Below are positions 53,563 to 62,474 of a DNA stretch of 64,000 bases, piece by piece (within the stretch, counting starts at the first letter, position 1; every line of letters starts with the position of its first letter). A program made the position numbers and the translations under genes. The stretch is from Streptomyces spinoverrucosus. Lineage in GTDB: Bacteria > Actinomycetota > Actinomycetes > Streptomycetales > Streptomycetaceae. The notes under the pieces are model-generated. The model saw only the letters and a list, made by a program, of their open reading frames with translations. It was not told the DNA's origin and made no database searches. The stretch lies in assembly GCF_006539505.1 (NCBI RefSeq), contig NZ_BJND01000045.1, positions 23,047 to 87,046 of the forward strand, in the 5' to 3' direction.

Positions 53563-54543
53563 ATGACCGATCACACAACGACATCCCGGGCCGACATCCG
53601 TGGCTTTCGCGCGGGCGACGGACCGCAGGTGGTGGAGGTGTGGCGGCGCAGTGCGCCGGCCGACCCTGTCACTGCGGACCGCTTCCGCTCCCTGGTGCTG
53701 CTCGACGCCAACTTCGATCCGGAGGGTCTTCGGGTCGCCGTCGAGGGGGACCGTGTCGTCGGTGCGGCCTACGCGGTGCGCCGTCTGACGCCGATGACCG
53801 GCACCGACCTGGAGCCGGAGCAGGGCTGGATCCCCTTCTTCTTCGTCGACCCGGCGGCCCGCAGGCGCGGCCTCGGCCGCCGGCTGCTGGCCGACGCCCT
53901 CGACTGGCTGCGCGGCCACGGCCGCACCCAGGTGGACTTCTCCTCGTACACCCCGAACTATGTCCTGCCCGGCCTGGACGCCGAGACGTACCCGGAAGCG
54001 GCCCTGCTCCTTCAGTCTCTGGGCTTTCGGACGCTGTACGAGGCGGAGGCGATGGACCGTGGCCTGGTGGGCTATCGCTTCCCTCAGGACGTCGCGCGCC
54101 GCGTGGAGGAACTGACGGCGCAGGGCTATCGGTTCGCCACCCCGTCCGACGACGACCTGGTGGATCTGTTCGCGCTCGCCGGGAGCCACTTCGGTCCGGA
54201 CTGGGCGTGCACGATCCGGGTGTGTCTGGCCGCGGGCACGCCGCTCGACCGGATCGTCGTCGTCCGGGACCCTTCGGGCCGCATGGTGGGCTGGGCGATG
54301 CACGGCGCGTTCGACGCGGTGGACGAGCGGTTCGGCCCGATCGGGGTGCTGGAGGAGATGCGCGGCATCGGGCTCGGCGAGGTCCTCCTGCACCTGGTCC
54401 TGGAGCGGATGCGGGCGCGCCGCGCGCACTCCGCGTGGTTCCTGTGGACCGGCGCGCAGTCCCCGGCAGGGCAGATGTACCGCAAGTCCGGCTTCACCAC
54501 GACCCGGGTGTTCCGCGTGATGCGCCGGGAGGTCGCTGGATGA
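53563..54543 (+). CDS. Tandem-domain GNAT acetyltransferase
   Basis: The 326-residue protein has two GNAT folds. The first (about 8-150) keeps a full acetyl-CoA motif (FFVDPAARRRGLGRRLLADA). The second (about 165-326) has GPIGVLEEMRGIGLGEVLLH and ends QMYRKSGFTTTRVFRVMRR. Set between namZ and the importer and overlapping the importer gene by ATGA, it may acetylate an amino sugar or a cell-wall fragment. The substrate is inferred from context only. Confidence 0.85.
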   Translation: MTDHTTTSRADIRGFRAGDGPQVVEVWRRSAPADPVTADRFRSLVLLDANFDPEGLRVAVEGDRVVGAAYAVRRLTPMTGTDLEPEQGWIPFFFVDPAARRRGLGRRLLADALDWLRGHGRTQVDFSSYTPNYVLPGLDAETYPEAALLLQSLGFRTLYEAEAMDRGLVGYRFPQDVARRVEELTAQGYRFATPSDDDLVDLFALAGSHFGPDWACTIRVCLAAGTPLDRIVVVRDPSGRMVGWAMHGAFDAVDERFGPIGVLEEMRGIGLGEVLLHLVLERMRARRAHSAWFLWTGAQSPAGQMYRKSGFTTTRVFRVMRREVAG

Positions 54544-55880
54544 CGCCGGTACGCCGCACCAGCGGCCTGAGCCGCCGTCACTTCGCGCTTGCGCTCCCCT
54601 CGGCGCTGCTCGCCTCCGGATGCTCCGCGCCGCACAAAGGGACCGGGCGGCCCGGGGATCCGATCGTCCTCACCCTGCTCTCCCACTACGCGAGCGGGGT
54701 GCTCAAGGGGGCTCTCCAGGGCCCGGTCGACGAGTGGAACGCGACCCACGACCGGGTCAAAGTGCAGACCAAGGCCGTCGAGTTCACGGACCTGCTGACC
54801 ACGTTCATGGTCCGGCAGGCCGCGGGCCTGGGCGCCGACATCCTCCACCCGTACTGCCTGTGGAACGGCCAGCTGGTCCGGGCCGGCGTCCTGCGGCCCG
54901 CTCCGGCCGAGCACGCCGAGGAGATCACACGCGGCTACGGCGAAGCCGCGGTCGACGCCGCCTCGGTGGGCGGCCAGGTCTACGGCTACCCCACCGAGGT
55001 GCAGACGTACGCCCTCTACTACAACAAGCGGCTGCTGCGCGAAGCCGGCATCGACGGCCCGCCGCGCACCTGGCGGGAGCTGGAGGAGACCGCCTACCGC
55101 ACCGCCAGGCGCGACCGGTACGGCAACACACTCGTCCAGGGCTTCGGGCTGTCGACCGTCGACGACTCCACCACCGTGGGCCAGACACTCGCCCTGCTCA
55201 ACGCCGCGGGCGGCAGGTTCGTCTCCGAGGACGGCAGGAGCACCGCCATCGACTCGCCGGCCGGACGGGCCGTGTTCGACCTGGAGCACCGCCTCGTCGT
55301 GAGGGGTGCGAGCTCCCCCGGTGTCAACGTCTACAAGGCGTTCCGGTCCGGGCAGGTGGCCATGGTGGTCAGCGGTGGCTGGTGGACCGGGAGCCTGAAG
55401 ACCCAGATGGGCAAGGACTACGGCGACGTCGGCGTCGCGCCGCTGCCCCTGCCCGAGGCCGGCGGCAAGCGCGCCACGCTCTCCACCGGCTTCATGCTGG
55501 GGGTCAACGCGGCCAGCAAGCACCCGCGCGCGGCCTGGGAGTTCCTGCGGTGGCTCAACACCGAGAAAGTGAACGTGAAGAGCGCGAAGGTGGGTGGGAA
55601 AGCGACCCGAATGAGCTCCCTGCAGGTGTCGGTCGGCTCCCTGACCGGCCGCGCCGACGACATGCGCACGCTGCTGGGCGCGCACAGCGATGCGAACCTG
55701 CGTCCCTTCCTGGACGCGCTGGCGTACGCGGTGCCGGAACCGAACGTGCCCGGTGCGCAACAGGCCAAATCGCTGCTGCGCAAGAACATCGAGGCGATGT
55801 GGACCGGTCAGCAGTCGGTCGACGAGGCACTGCGCTCCACCCGCCGTCAGGTCGATCGAGAGGTGTCGCGCTCATGGTGA
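54540..55880 (+). CDS. Extracellular sugar-binding lipoprotein of an ABC importer (CUT1 type)
   Basis: The 446-residue protein begins with an SRRHFALALPSALLASGC signal: twin Arg next to a lipobox ASGC, so lipoprotein export possibly by Tat. It has the group-1 solute-binding fold: GPVDEWNATHDRVKVQTKAV, GYPTEVQTYALYYNKRLLRE AGIDGPPRTW, GQVAMVVSGGWW and a late GFMLGVNAASKHPRAAWEFL. It should deliver an oligosaccharide or amino sugar to the two permeases. No ATPase gene is in the operon, so a shared MsiK-type ATPase encoded elsewhere is likely. Confidence 0.92.
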   Translation: MTPVRRTSGLSRRHFALALPSALLASGCSAPHKGTGRPGDPIVLTLLSHYASGVLKGALQGPVDEWNATHDRVKVQTKAVEFTDLLTTFMVRQAAGLGADILHPYCLWNGQLVRAGVLRPAPAEHAEEITRGYGEAAVDAASVGGQVYGYPTEVQTYALYYNKRLLREAGIDGPPRTWRELEETAYRTARRDRYGNTLVQGFGLSTVDDSTTVGQTLALLNAAGGRFVSEDGRSTAIDSPAGRAVFDLEHRLVVRGASSPGVNVYKAFRSGQVAMVVSGGWWTGSLKTQMGKDYGDVGVAPLPLPEAGGKRATLSTGFMLGVNAASKHPRAAWEFLRWLNTEKVNVKSAKVGGKATRMSSLQVSVGSLTGRADDMRTLLGAHSDANLRPFLDALAYAVPEPNVPGAQQAKSLLRKNIEAMWTGQQSVDEALRSTRRQVDREVSRSW

Positions 55881-56836
55881 ACGCGCTGACGACGGCGACG
55901 ACCGAGCGGGCGGCCCCCCGCACGCGCTCCGCCGGGCCCACCGTCGACCGTCGCGCCCGGGCCCGGCGCCGCCAGGTTGTCGTCGCCTATCTCTTCCTGG
56001 CGCCGGCGTTGCTGTTCTTCGCCGTCTTCCTGATTCTGCCGCTCGGCTTCGCGCTGCTGCTGGCAATGTCCCGCTGGGCCGGGTTCGACCTCGGCGATAT
56101 CCAACTGCTCGGCACTGACAACTTCACGGGCCTCTTCGCGGACGGATCGACGTTCCTGGCGCCGATCCTCACCAACACGCTGCTGTTCGCTCTGGGCACC
56201 GTGGTCCTCGCCCTCGTCGGCTCCGTCGTCGTCGCCACCTGCATCGACAACCTGAGGTTCCAGGGGCTGTGGCGCACCCTGTACTTCCTGCCGATCGTGA
56301 CGACCGTCGTCGCCGTCGGCAACGTGTGGAAGTACATGTACGAGCCGGGTGGCCTCGTCAACGGCGTCCTCAACGCCCTCGGGCTCAGCTCGGTGGCCTT
56401 CCTCCAGGACCCGGACACCGCGCTGCCCTCGGTCGTGGTCGTCCACGCCTGGGCCTCGGTCGGCTCCGCGATCCTCGTCCTGACCGCCGGGCTGAAGTCC
56501 ATTCCCGAGTCGTACTACGAGGCCGCGGCGCTCGACGGCGCCGGGCCGGTCACCGTCTTCTGGAAGATCACACTTCCGCTGCTGCGGCCGTCCCTGCTGC
56601 TTGTGTGCATCACCCAGTTCATCAGCGGCCTGCAGTCGTTCGCGCTGATCATCGTGATGACCGCGGGCGGGCCGGGCGACGCGACCAACGTGGCTGCCCT
56701 GGAGATGTACCGGCAGGCCTTCTCGTACGGCCACTGGGGCCCTGCGAGCGCCGCCGCCTTCGTGCTGTTCATGGTGGTCCTCCTGGTCACCCTTGTGCAG
56801 TTGTGGATCTTCCGGCGCAAGGGGGAGGACGCATGA
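55874..56836 (+). CDS. Sugar ABC transporter permease, MalF-like
   Basis: The 320-residue protein has a long basic N-terminus, then six spans and the EAA loop YYEAAALDGAGPVTVFWKIT LPLLRPS that contacts the ATPase. It overlaps the binding-protein gene by 7 bases and the next permease by 4. It is the first subunit of the CUT1 importer pair. Confidence 0.93.
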   Translation: MVNALTTATTERAAPRTRSAGPTVDRRARARRRQVVVAYLFLAPALLFFAVFLILPLGFALLLAMSRWAGFDLGDIQLLGTDNFTGLFADGSTFLAPILTNTLLFALGTVVLALVGSVVVATCIDNLRFQGLWRTLYFLPIVTTVVAVGNVWKYMYEPGGLVNGVLNALGLSSVAFLQDPDTALPSVVVVHAWASVGSAILVLTAGLKSIPESYYEAAALDGAGPVTVFWKITLPLLRPSLLLVCITQFISGLQSFALIIVMTAGGPGDATNVAALEMYRQAFSYGHWGPASAAAFVLFMVVLLVTLVQLWIFRRKGEDA

Positions 56837-57702
56837 TCCGCCGCCGTTTCCCGTGGCTTTCGTATCTGGTGGTCGTGACTGGCGCCGTGCTCACGGTGGT
56901 GCCGTTCCTCGACATGGTGATGACGTCGTTCAAGGGGGCCGGCGAGGCCGGTACGCTGCCGTACCGATTCCTGCCCGAAGCGTTCGACCTGTCGAACTAC
57001 CGGGCGGCGATCGACCAGCTCGATCTGCCGGTGCTCTTCCGCAACAGCGTCATCGCAACCGCCGTGATCACGGGATCGGTGCTGCTGACGTCGTCGCTCG
57101 CCGGCTACGCGCTCGCCAAACTCCGCTTCCCCGGCCGGAACTTGATCTTCCGGCTCGTGCTGTCGACGATGATGTTCCCCCCGTTCCTCTTCTTCATCCC
57201 GCACTTCCTGATCCTGGTGCACTGGCCGCTGGCGGGCGGCAACGACCTGTTCGGGCGTGGGGGCGCGGGCCTGACCGTCAGCATCGCGGCGCTCGCCATG
57301 CCGTTCCTCGTGAACGGCTTCGGGATCTTCCTGATGCGCCAGTTCATGGTCTCGATCCCGGACGAGGTCCTTGAGGCGGCACGCATCGACGGTGCCGGCG
57401 AGTTCGCCGTGTGGTGGCGGATCGTCGTGCCGCAGACCAGGCCGGTCGTGCTGACGCTCGGTCTGCTGACGTTCGTTCATGCGTGGAACGAATACATCTG
57501 GGCGCTGCTCATCTCGACCGCCAACCCGGATGTGATGACTCTGCCCGTCGGCATCCAGCTCCTGCAGGACTACGTGGACCCGACCCGCACGATGCCGATC
57601 GTCATGGCCGGTCTCGTCCTGAGTATCCTGCCGGTGCTGATCGTCTTCCTGCTGCTGCAGAAGTACTACATCCGCGGCATGATGCTCAGCGGCCTCAAGT
57701 GA
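56833..57702 (+). CDS. Sugar ABC transporter permease, MalG-like
   Basis: The 289-residue protein begins MIRRRFPWLSYLVVVTGAVL. It has six spans and the EAA loop VLEAARIDGAGEFAVWWRIV VPQTRPV, and ends with the MalG-type tail LLQKYYIRGMMLSGLK. It is the last gene of the namZ operon, as the importer has no own ATPase gene here. Confidence 0.93.
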   Translation: MIRRRFPWLSYLVVVTGAVLTVVPFLDMVMTSFKGAGEAGTLPYRFLPEAFDLSNYRAAIDQLDLPVLFRNSVIATAVITGSVLLTSSLAGYALAKLRFPGRNLIFRLVLSTMMFPPFLFFIPHFLILVHWPLAGGNDLFGRGGAGLTVSIAALAMPFLVNGFGIFLMRQFMVSIPDEVLEAARIDGAGEFAVWWRIVVPQTRPVVLTLGLLTFVHAWNEYIWALLISTANPDVMTLPVGIQLLQDYVDPTRTMPIVMAGLVLSILPVLIVFLLLQKYYIRGMMLSGLK

Positions 57703-58079
57703 GGAGCTTCGGCAGGCGCTGAGGTGATTCACGGTGACAGGCCGGCGCCGTGTCTCTCAGGGGTCGGCTCAGCCGCTGCAGGGTGGGCAAGTCCCGCGGC
57801 CTGTGCTTCATCTTGCGGTAGTTCTGCTCGATCGGCCAGCAGCCAGCACGCGGGCAGTTCGGGGCGGTCGATGGCATTGCGGACCTCGCTCTCGGCGGGT
57901 GGTCGGCCGACAGGAACGCAGCATCGCCGGCTTCGTCTTCCCAGGCTTAGTCGCTGGGCTCACCCACCATCCCCGTGTCGTCGCCCTCCAACAACGGCAC
58001 GACGATCCGCGCGACGTTCGTCGTGCCGTCCGGGTTTGGCTGCGGTGCCCGGTCGATGCTCTCGACTATCCCGCCTGTG
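57703..58079. other. Stretch without an intact gene; possible transposase scrap
   Basis: A reverse frame (57695-57877) reads CWPIEQNYRKMKHRPRDLPT, faintly like the W-x-I-E-x-x-Y-R segment of some DDE transposases, but nothing else supports it. Forward frames here are random high-GC translations. Confidence 0.3.
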
Positions 58080-60893
58080 TCAGCTGGACGGGACGGTGAC
58101 GGACCGGGCGTTCCATCCAGAGACACGTACGCGTGGGGTGCGGTCCGGATCAGCTGTCCGATGGGAGGCCACCAGAGTTGCCGATTCGCCGGGCCACAGG
58201 CTGATGTGGTTGTCGTTCCAGTGGACTGGCAGCGTGGGAGTCTTCCCGTCCGCTGAGACCAGGTCGACGTCGGTGAGCAGAGCGGGGGCGTTCGTGGTGC
58301 CCGGGTGGCGGAGGGTCACGGTCGTCGTGGATGTGCCGGCCCTGGTTGCCTTCGTTGTGGCTGTCACGTCCAAGGTGACCTGCGGCATCGAGTTCAGTCC
58401 CGTCAGGTCGGCGTAGGAGGTGGTGGGGGTGTAGTACCAGTCGGTCTTGGCGTAGTCGAGGACGTCGTTGCGGGTGGAGAGCCAGTAGACGTTGCGGCTC
58501 AGTTCCCGGCCGCTGGTGTCGGTGAGCTGCAGCCGGGCCAGGTACGTCTTTGCCAGGCCGGGGACCGTGGTCGGGAGGGTCAGCGAGGTGGTGGTCACGC
58601 CGCGGGCTTCGACGTCGACACCGGTCACCGTGCGGTCGTACTTCTTGGTCCCGTCGGTGTTGAAGAGCGTGACCCGGGCGTTCAACCCTGAGGCGGCGGT
58701 TGTGCGGTTGTTGACGATGCTCACCGTGCGGTTGTCGTAGCCGTACTGGATGTGGAGGGGTTCGTTGGCCTTCTTCGCGCCGAAGTAGGCCCCGTTCTGG
58801 TCGAGATAGCGGTCGATGAGCTGCCAGTGGAGGGAGGTCCAGCCGCTGTTGAGCATCCAGTAGATGACGCCGGTCGCGGGGGCCGTGGTGTCCTTGGCGT
58901 TGCGGGAGTACGCCTCGAACTGCGCCCGGACGTTCTCGTACTGGGCGAGCTGGGCCTTGCGCACGTAGTCGCCGAGATCGGTCGGGCGTCCGTAGCGGCC
59001 GGCGAGCGCGGCGTTGTACAGCTTGAGTGTCGAGAACGTGGGTGAGGGAGAGCGGTGGTACTGGGGAGCGGAGGGTTGCTTCCAGAGGGTCTCCAGCTCG
59101 GCCGGGGTCAGCATCCGCCGCAGTGTGTCGAGGGTGGGGATGCTCGGGCCGGCGCTGGTCTCGGAGTTGAAGCCGGTGGCTCCTCCCTCGCGTTTGTCGT
59201 ACCAGTAGCCGGGCGGCACCCAGTCGTAGGGGCCGGTCATCCGCATCCCGGAGCGGCCGGTGACGGGTGTCGACTTCCCGGAGGCGGACGGGATCACGGG
59301 CACGTTCCAGTCGGCGGCCCGCAGCGCTTTGAGGTATCCCGACTCGATCTCGGCGTTGGGCGCCGCGTCGCTGCCGATCAGGAACGAGATCACGCTGGGG
59401 TGGTGGCGCAGTCGGGCCGCCTCGGCGGCCATCGACGCCTGGGCGACTGCGTGGTCGGCGGCGTTCCACCTCTCCCCCGACTCTGAACGGTTGACCTCCC
59501 CTTCCCACTTGTTGCAGCACTCCCAGCCGGCGATCGTGAGGATGCCGTACCGGTCGGCGAGGTCGAAGAACTCGTCGGGCTCGAGGTGGCCTTCCAGGCG
59601 CAGTGTGTTCAGGCCCAGGTCGCGGACGTACTGCAGGCGGTGCTCGGCGTAGGCGGGGTCCCAGCGCAGGAACTCGTCGGGGGACCAGCCCGCGCCCTTG
59701 ATCAGCAGCGGGCGGCCGTTGATCCGGTACTGGCGCGCACCGTCGGAATTGATCGGCGCCTGCACGTCGCGGATACCGAAGGTGGTGTGTGCGGTGTCGG
59801 AGGTGACGCCGTCGACCGTCACGGCCAGGTCGAGGTCGTACAGGGGCTGCCCGCCCATCCCGGCGGGCCACCATACGCGTGGCGAAGGCACATGGAGGCG
59901 GGGGTGGTCGGCCGGGGAGAAGACCACGGTCCGGCTCTCCCCGGGCGCCAGCGTCACCTGCCGGCCGAGTGCTGCGGGCCCGGCCGTGCCGGAGAGGCGC
60001 GCCGTGACGGTGTCGGGTGAGTCGTTGCGCAGGCGGGCCTTGACGGTCAGGTCGGCGGAGGCCAGCGACGGCACGGCCAGGTCGGTGACGACGTGAGCGT
60101 CACGGAGGACCACCGGGCCGCTGCGGCGGACGACGACGTCGCGGACGATGCCCATGTTCCGGTCCGGTGGCGGCTGCAGCCAGTCGAGCCAGCCCACGGT
60201 GAGGTGCTTGCGCGGGTCGTTGGGCTGGACCCGGAAGGCGACCGTGTTGGTGCCCGGCCTGATCAGAGAGGTGATGTCCAACTCGTGTCGGGTGTAGGTC
60301 CCCGCGACCTTGCTCGCCGTCGAGATCTGACGGCCGTTGACGAACACGTCGGCGGCAGAGGTTACCCCGCTGAAGTCGAGATACGCACGACCTGCCCGGC
60401 TGTCGTCGACCGAGAAGTCGGAGCGGTACCACCACGGGACCGTGAAGTCGGCGGCAGGGATCAACTTCTGGTTGGTGGAGTGGAACGGGTCGGGGTAGAC
60501 GCCGGCCGCCAGCAGGGAGGCGAGGACGGTGGAGCGAGGACCGGCCTCGTACCAGCCCTTCGTCGGATAACCGGGGCTGGACACCTCGGCCGCCGGGTCC
60601 TTCACCCGGGCGGTCGACTGGATCATGAACCCGGCCAGAGCCCTGCCGGAGTCATACCCGACAGTGAGCGCGGCAGCGGCCGGCGTACCGAACGCTGCCG
60701 CCCGGCCAGTAAAGCCGACCGGGGTGAGGGCGGGGGCCAGGAAGACAAGCAGGCCGAGGAGGGCACAGACGACGGACCGACCGAGTACCCGAGCCCGGCG
60801 GTGTGACGGACCACCGGCCGGGATGGACGGGAACGGGTGACCAGGGCGGCACGGCGACACCCGGCTCAGCAGTTGAGGCATGCCATTCAGCAT
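58080..60893 (-). CDS. Secreted GH2 exo-beta-D-glucosaminidase-like enzyme
   Basis: The 937-residue protein (start uncertain; ATG at 60893 or 60881) has a basic leader and hydrophobic segment (VLGRSVVCALLGLLVFLAPA). The GH2 sandwich follows (WYRSDFSVDDSRAGRAYLDF, GYDVFVNGR-like FVNGRQISTASK), the barrel with GAGWSPDEFLRWDPAYAEHR, and a C-terminal Ig-like part. The acid/base position reads FLIGSDAAPNAE, Asp at about residue 506 instead of the usual Asn-Glu, and the nucleophile is Glu in GFNSETSAG (about 577). This Asp/Glu pair is the mark of the CsxA-type subfamily, which removes glucosamine from the ends of chitosan. The gene stands alone. Confidence 0.88.
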   Translation of the reverse strand: MLNGMPQLLSRVSPCRPGHPFPSIPAGGPSHRRARVLGRSVVCALLGLLVFLAPALTPVGFTGRAAAFGTPAAAALTVGYDSGRALAGFMIQSTARVKDPAAEVSSPGYPTKGWYEAGPRSTVLASLLAAGVYPDPFHSTNQKLIPAADFTVPWWYRSDFSVDDSRAGRAYLDFSGVTSAADVFVNGRQISTASKVAGTYTRHELDITSLIRPGTNTVAFRVQPNDPRKHLTVGWLDWLQPPPDRNMGIVRDVVVRRSGPVVLRDAHVVTDLAVPSLASADLTVKARLRNDSPDTVTARLSGTAGPAALGRQVTLAPGESRTVVFSPADHPRLHVPSPRVWWPAGMGGQPLYDLDLAVTVDGVTSDTAHTTFGIRDVQAPINSDGARQYRINGRPLLIKGAGWSPDEFLRWDPAYAEHRLQYVRDLGLNTLRLEGHLEPDEFFDLADRYGILTIAGWECCNKWEGEVNRSESGERWNAADHAVAQASMAAEAARLRHHPSVISFLIGSDAAPNAEIESGYLKALRAADWNVPVIPSASGKSTPVTGRSGMRMTGPYDWVPPGYWYDKREGGATGFNSETSAGPSIPTLDTLRRMLTPAELETLWKQPSAPQYHRSPSPTFSTLKLYNAALAGRYGRPTDLGDYVRKAQLAQYENVRAQFEAYSRNAKDTTAPATGVIYWMLNSGWTSLHWQLIDRYLDQNGAYFGAKKANEPLHIQYGYDNRTVSIVNNRTTAASGLNARVTLFNTDGTKKYDRTVTGVDVEARGVTTTSLTLPTTVPGLAKTYLARLQLTDTSGRELSRNVYWLSTRNDVLDYAKTDWYYTPTTSYADLTGLNSMPQVTLDVTATTKATRAGTSTTTVTLRHPGTTNAPALLTDVDLVSADGKTPTLPVHWNDNHISLWPGESATLVASHRTADPDRTPRVRVSGWNARSVTVPSS

Positions 60894-61355
60894 GGTGCCG
60901 AAGCCTTGTCCGCCGACGCTCCACATGCCGCGCGTCGCCCGATCGCAGCAACCGGGGGGCGTGGGGAGGAGCAATTCCGAGGTCCTGAGGTGTTACGCGC
61001 ACCTCGGCTGACGCGGGTGTCCGCCAGAACGGTCGCTTGGTGGCAATGGCCGGTGAGCGACGGCGGTCTCCGGGCCGGACGGAGATCAGCGCGGTCTGCA
61101 CCGATCCGGGATGGCGAGGGCAGGGGAGGTGGCCCCCGCCGGCGAGCGCCGTACGCGGAATCGATCGTGAACCAGCGGGTGGGCCTGCCTCGGCACGACT
61201 CCCCCACCAGTCGAACAGCAGACGCCTGGCCGGGGGCGCATCCCAGCGCGGAGTACGCCGCCGGTGTGGCGTCGGGTTCTTTCGTCGGAATAGCCGGCTA
61301 CACGTCGACGCTGAAGCCTTGGTTCGAAGCTGTCGAACCTTCGGAAGGCCCTGTC

Positions 61356-62021
61356 ATGAAGATTGGCATCATCGGCGCCGGCAACATCGGCGGTAACCTC
61401 ACTCGCCGCCTCACCGCCCTCGGTCACGACGTCTCCGTGGCCAACTCACGCGGCCCGCACACACTCACTGCCCTGGCCGAGGAGACCGGCGCCACCCCCA
61501 CTCGGGCGGAGCAGGCGGCCCAGGGTGCCGACATCGTCGTCGTCACGGTCCCGATGAAGGCAGTCCCGAACCTCCCGTCCGGGCTGCTGGACGGGGCGGC
61601 AGAAGACGTCGCGGTCATCGACACCGGCAACTACTACCCCAGGCAGCGTGACGGCAAGATCGCCGCGATCGAGGACGAAGGCCTCACCGAGAGCCGCTGG
61701 ACCGAACGCCAGATCGGGCACCCCGTGATCAAGGCCTTCAACGGCACCTTCGCCCAGGACATCCTCGAACAGGCCCGCCCGGCAGGAGATCCCGACCGTA
61801 TGGCCCTGCCGGTGGCCGGTGACGACGAGGAGGCGAAGCGCAAGGTGATGGCGCTCATCGACGAGATCGGTTTCGACACGGTCGACGCGGGCGGGATCGA
61901 CGAGTCCTGGCGCCAGCAGCCCGCCACCCCGGTGTACGGCTTGCGCGCCGGCATCGCCGAGGTCACCAAGGCGCTCGCGGCGGCCACACCGGATCGAAAG
62001 CCGGAGTTCCGCGCCGACTGA
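61356..62021 (+). CDS. NADPH-dependent F420 reductase-like / NAD(P)-binding oxidoreductase
   Basis: The ATG at 61356 is preceded by GGAAGG. The 221-residue Rossmann protein begins MKIGIIGAGNIGGNLTRRLT, then ANSRGPHTLTALAEETGATP, GADIVVVTVPMKAVPNLPSG, VIDTGNYYPRQRDGKIAAIE and HPVIKAFNGTFAQDILEQAR. This is the F420:NADP oxidoreductase/NADP-binding family. Many members act on substrates other than F420, so the exact reaction is open. The frame from 60837 upstream is not coding. Confidence 0.88.
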   Translation: MKIGIIGAGNIGGNLTRRLTALGHDVSVANSRGPHTLTALAEETGATPTRAEQAAQGADIVVVTVPMKAVPNLPSGLLDGAAEDVAVIDTGNYYPRQRDGKIAAIEDEGLTESRWTERQIGHPVIKAFNGTFAQDILEQARPAGDPDRMALPVAGDDEEAKRKVMALIDEIGFDTVDAGGIDESWRQQPATPVYGLRAGIAEVTKALAAATPDRKPEFRAD

Positions 62022-62192
62022 ACAGGAATCACCCCGTCGGGAGGCCATCGGTGCATCGCGCGACGACAGCGTGATGAGGCCACGGGCATCGGTTGACGGC
62101 CCGCGCTGTGCCGACATCGCCGCGATGCTGGGTCTGGTGTCCGGCCGCACGCGTGACGAGACCTCAAGGCGGGCATCTGCCGACGACTGATG

Positions 62193-62456
62193 TCACCTGC
62201 GCTTCCTGAGGTCAGGGATCGGCGGAACGGGTTCGATCCGGTCGAGGAACTGGCGCGGGTCAGAGGACGGCGAGGGCGTGCTGCCGACGCAGACGCCGTT
62301 CGGCGGGAGCGCGGACCTGGTCTGCCGCTGCGAGGACGTGCGGGAGGTGCTGTCGGACCCGGACCGGTTCAGCTCCGCCCGCGTACTGTCCGACGTGGGC
62401 GGTGAGTTGGACGAGGAGGCTCGGGCCACGATGCTGGCGCGGGTGGAGATGCGCAT
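62193..62456 (+). pseudogene. Cytochrome P450, N-terminal scrap
   Basis: A forward frame reads FDPVEELARVR, and after a shift VLPTQTPFGGSADLVCRCED VREVLSDPDRFSSARVLSDV GGELDEEARATML. This is the N-terminal part of a bacterial P450 (DVRxVLxDPxRFSSA). The rest, including the heme-binding Cys, is missing. Confidence 0.65.
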
Positions 62457-62474
62457 CGCCTGGGGTGGAGCGGT

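Noticed and set aside
57695..57877. Transposase gene after the namZ operon
   Set aside because: Only one short segment vaguely fits a DDE transposase; noted as a weak scrap and not as a gene.
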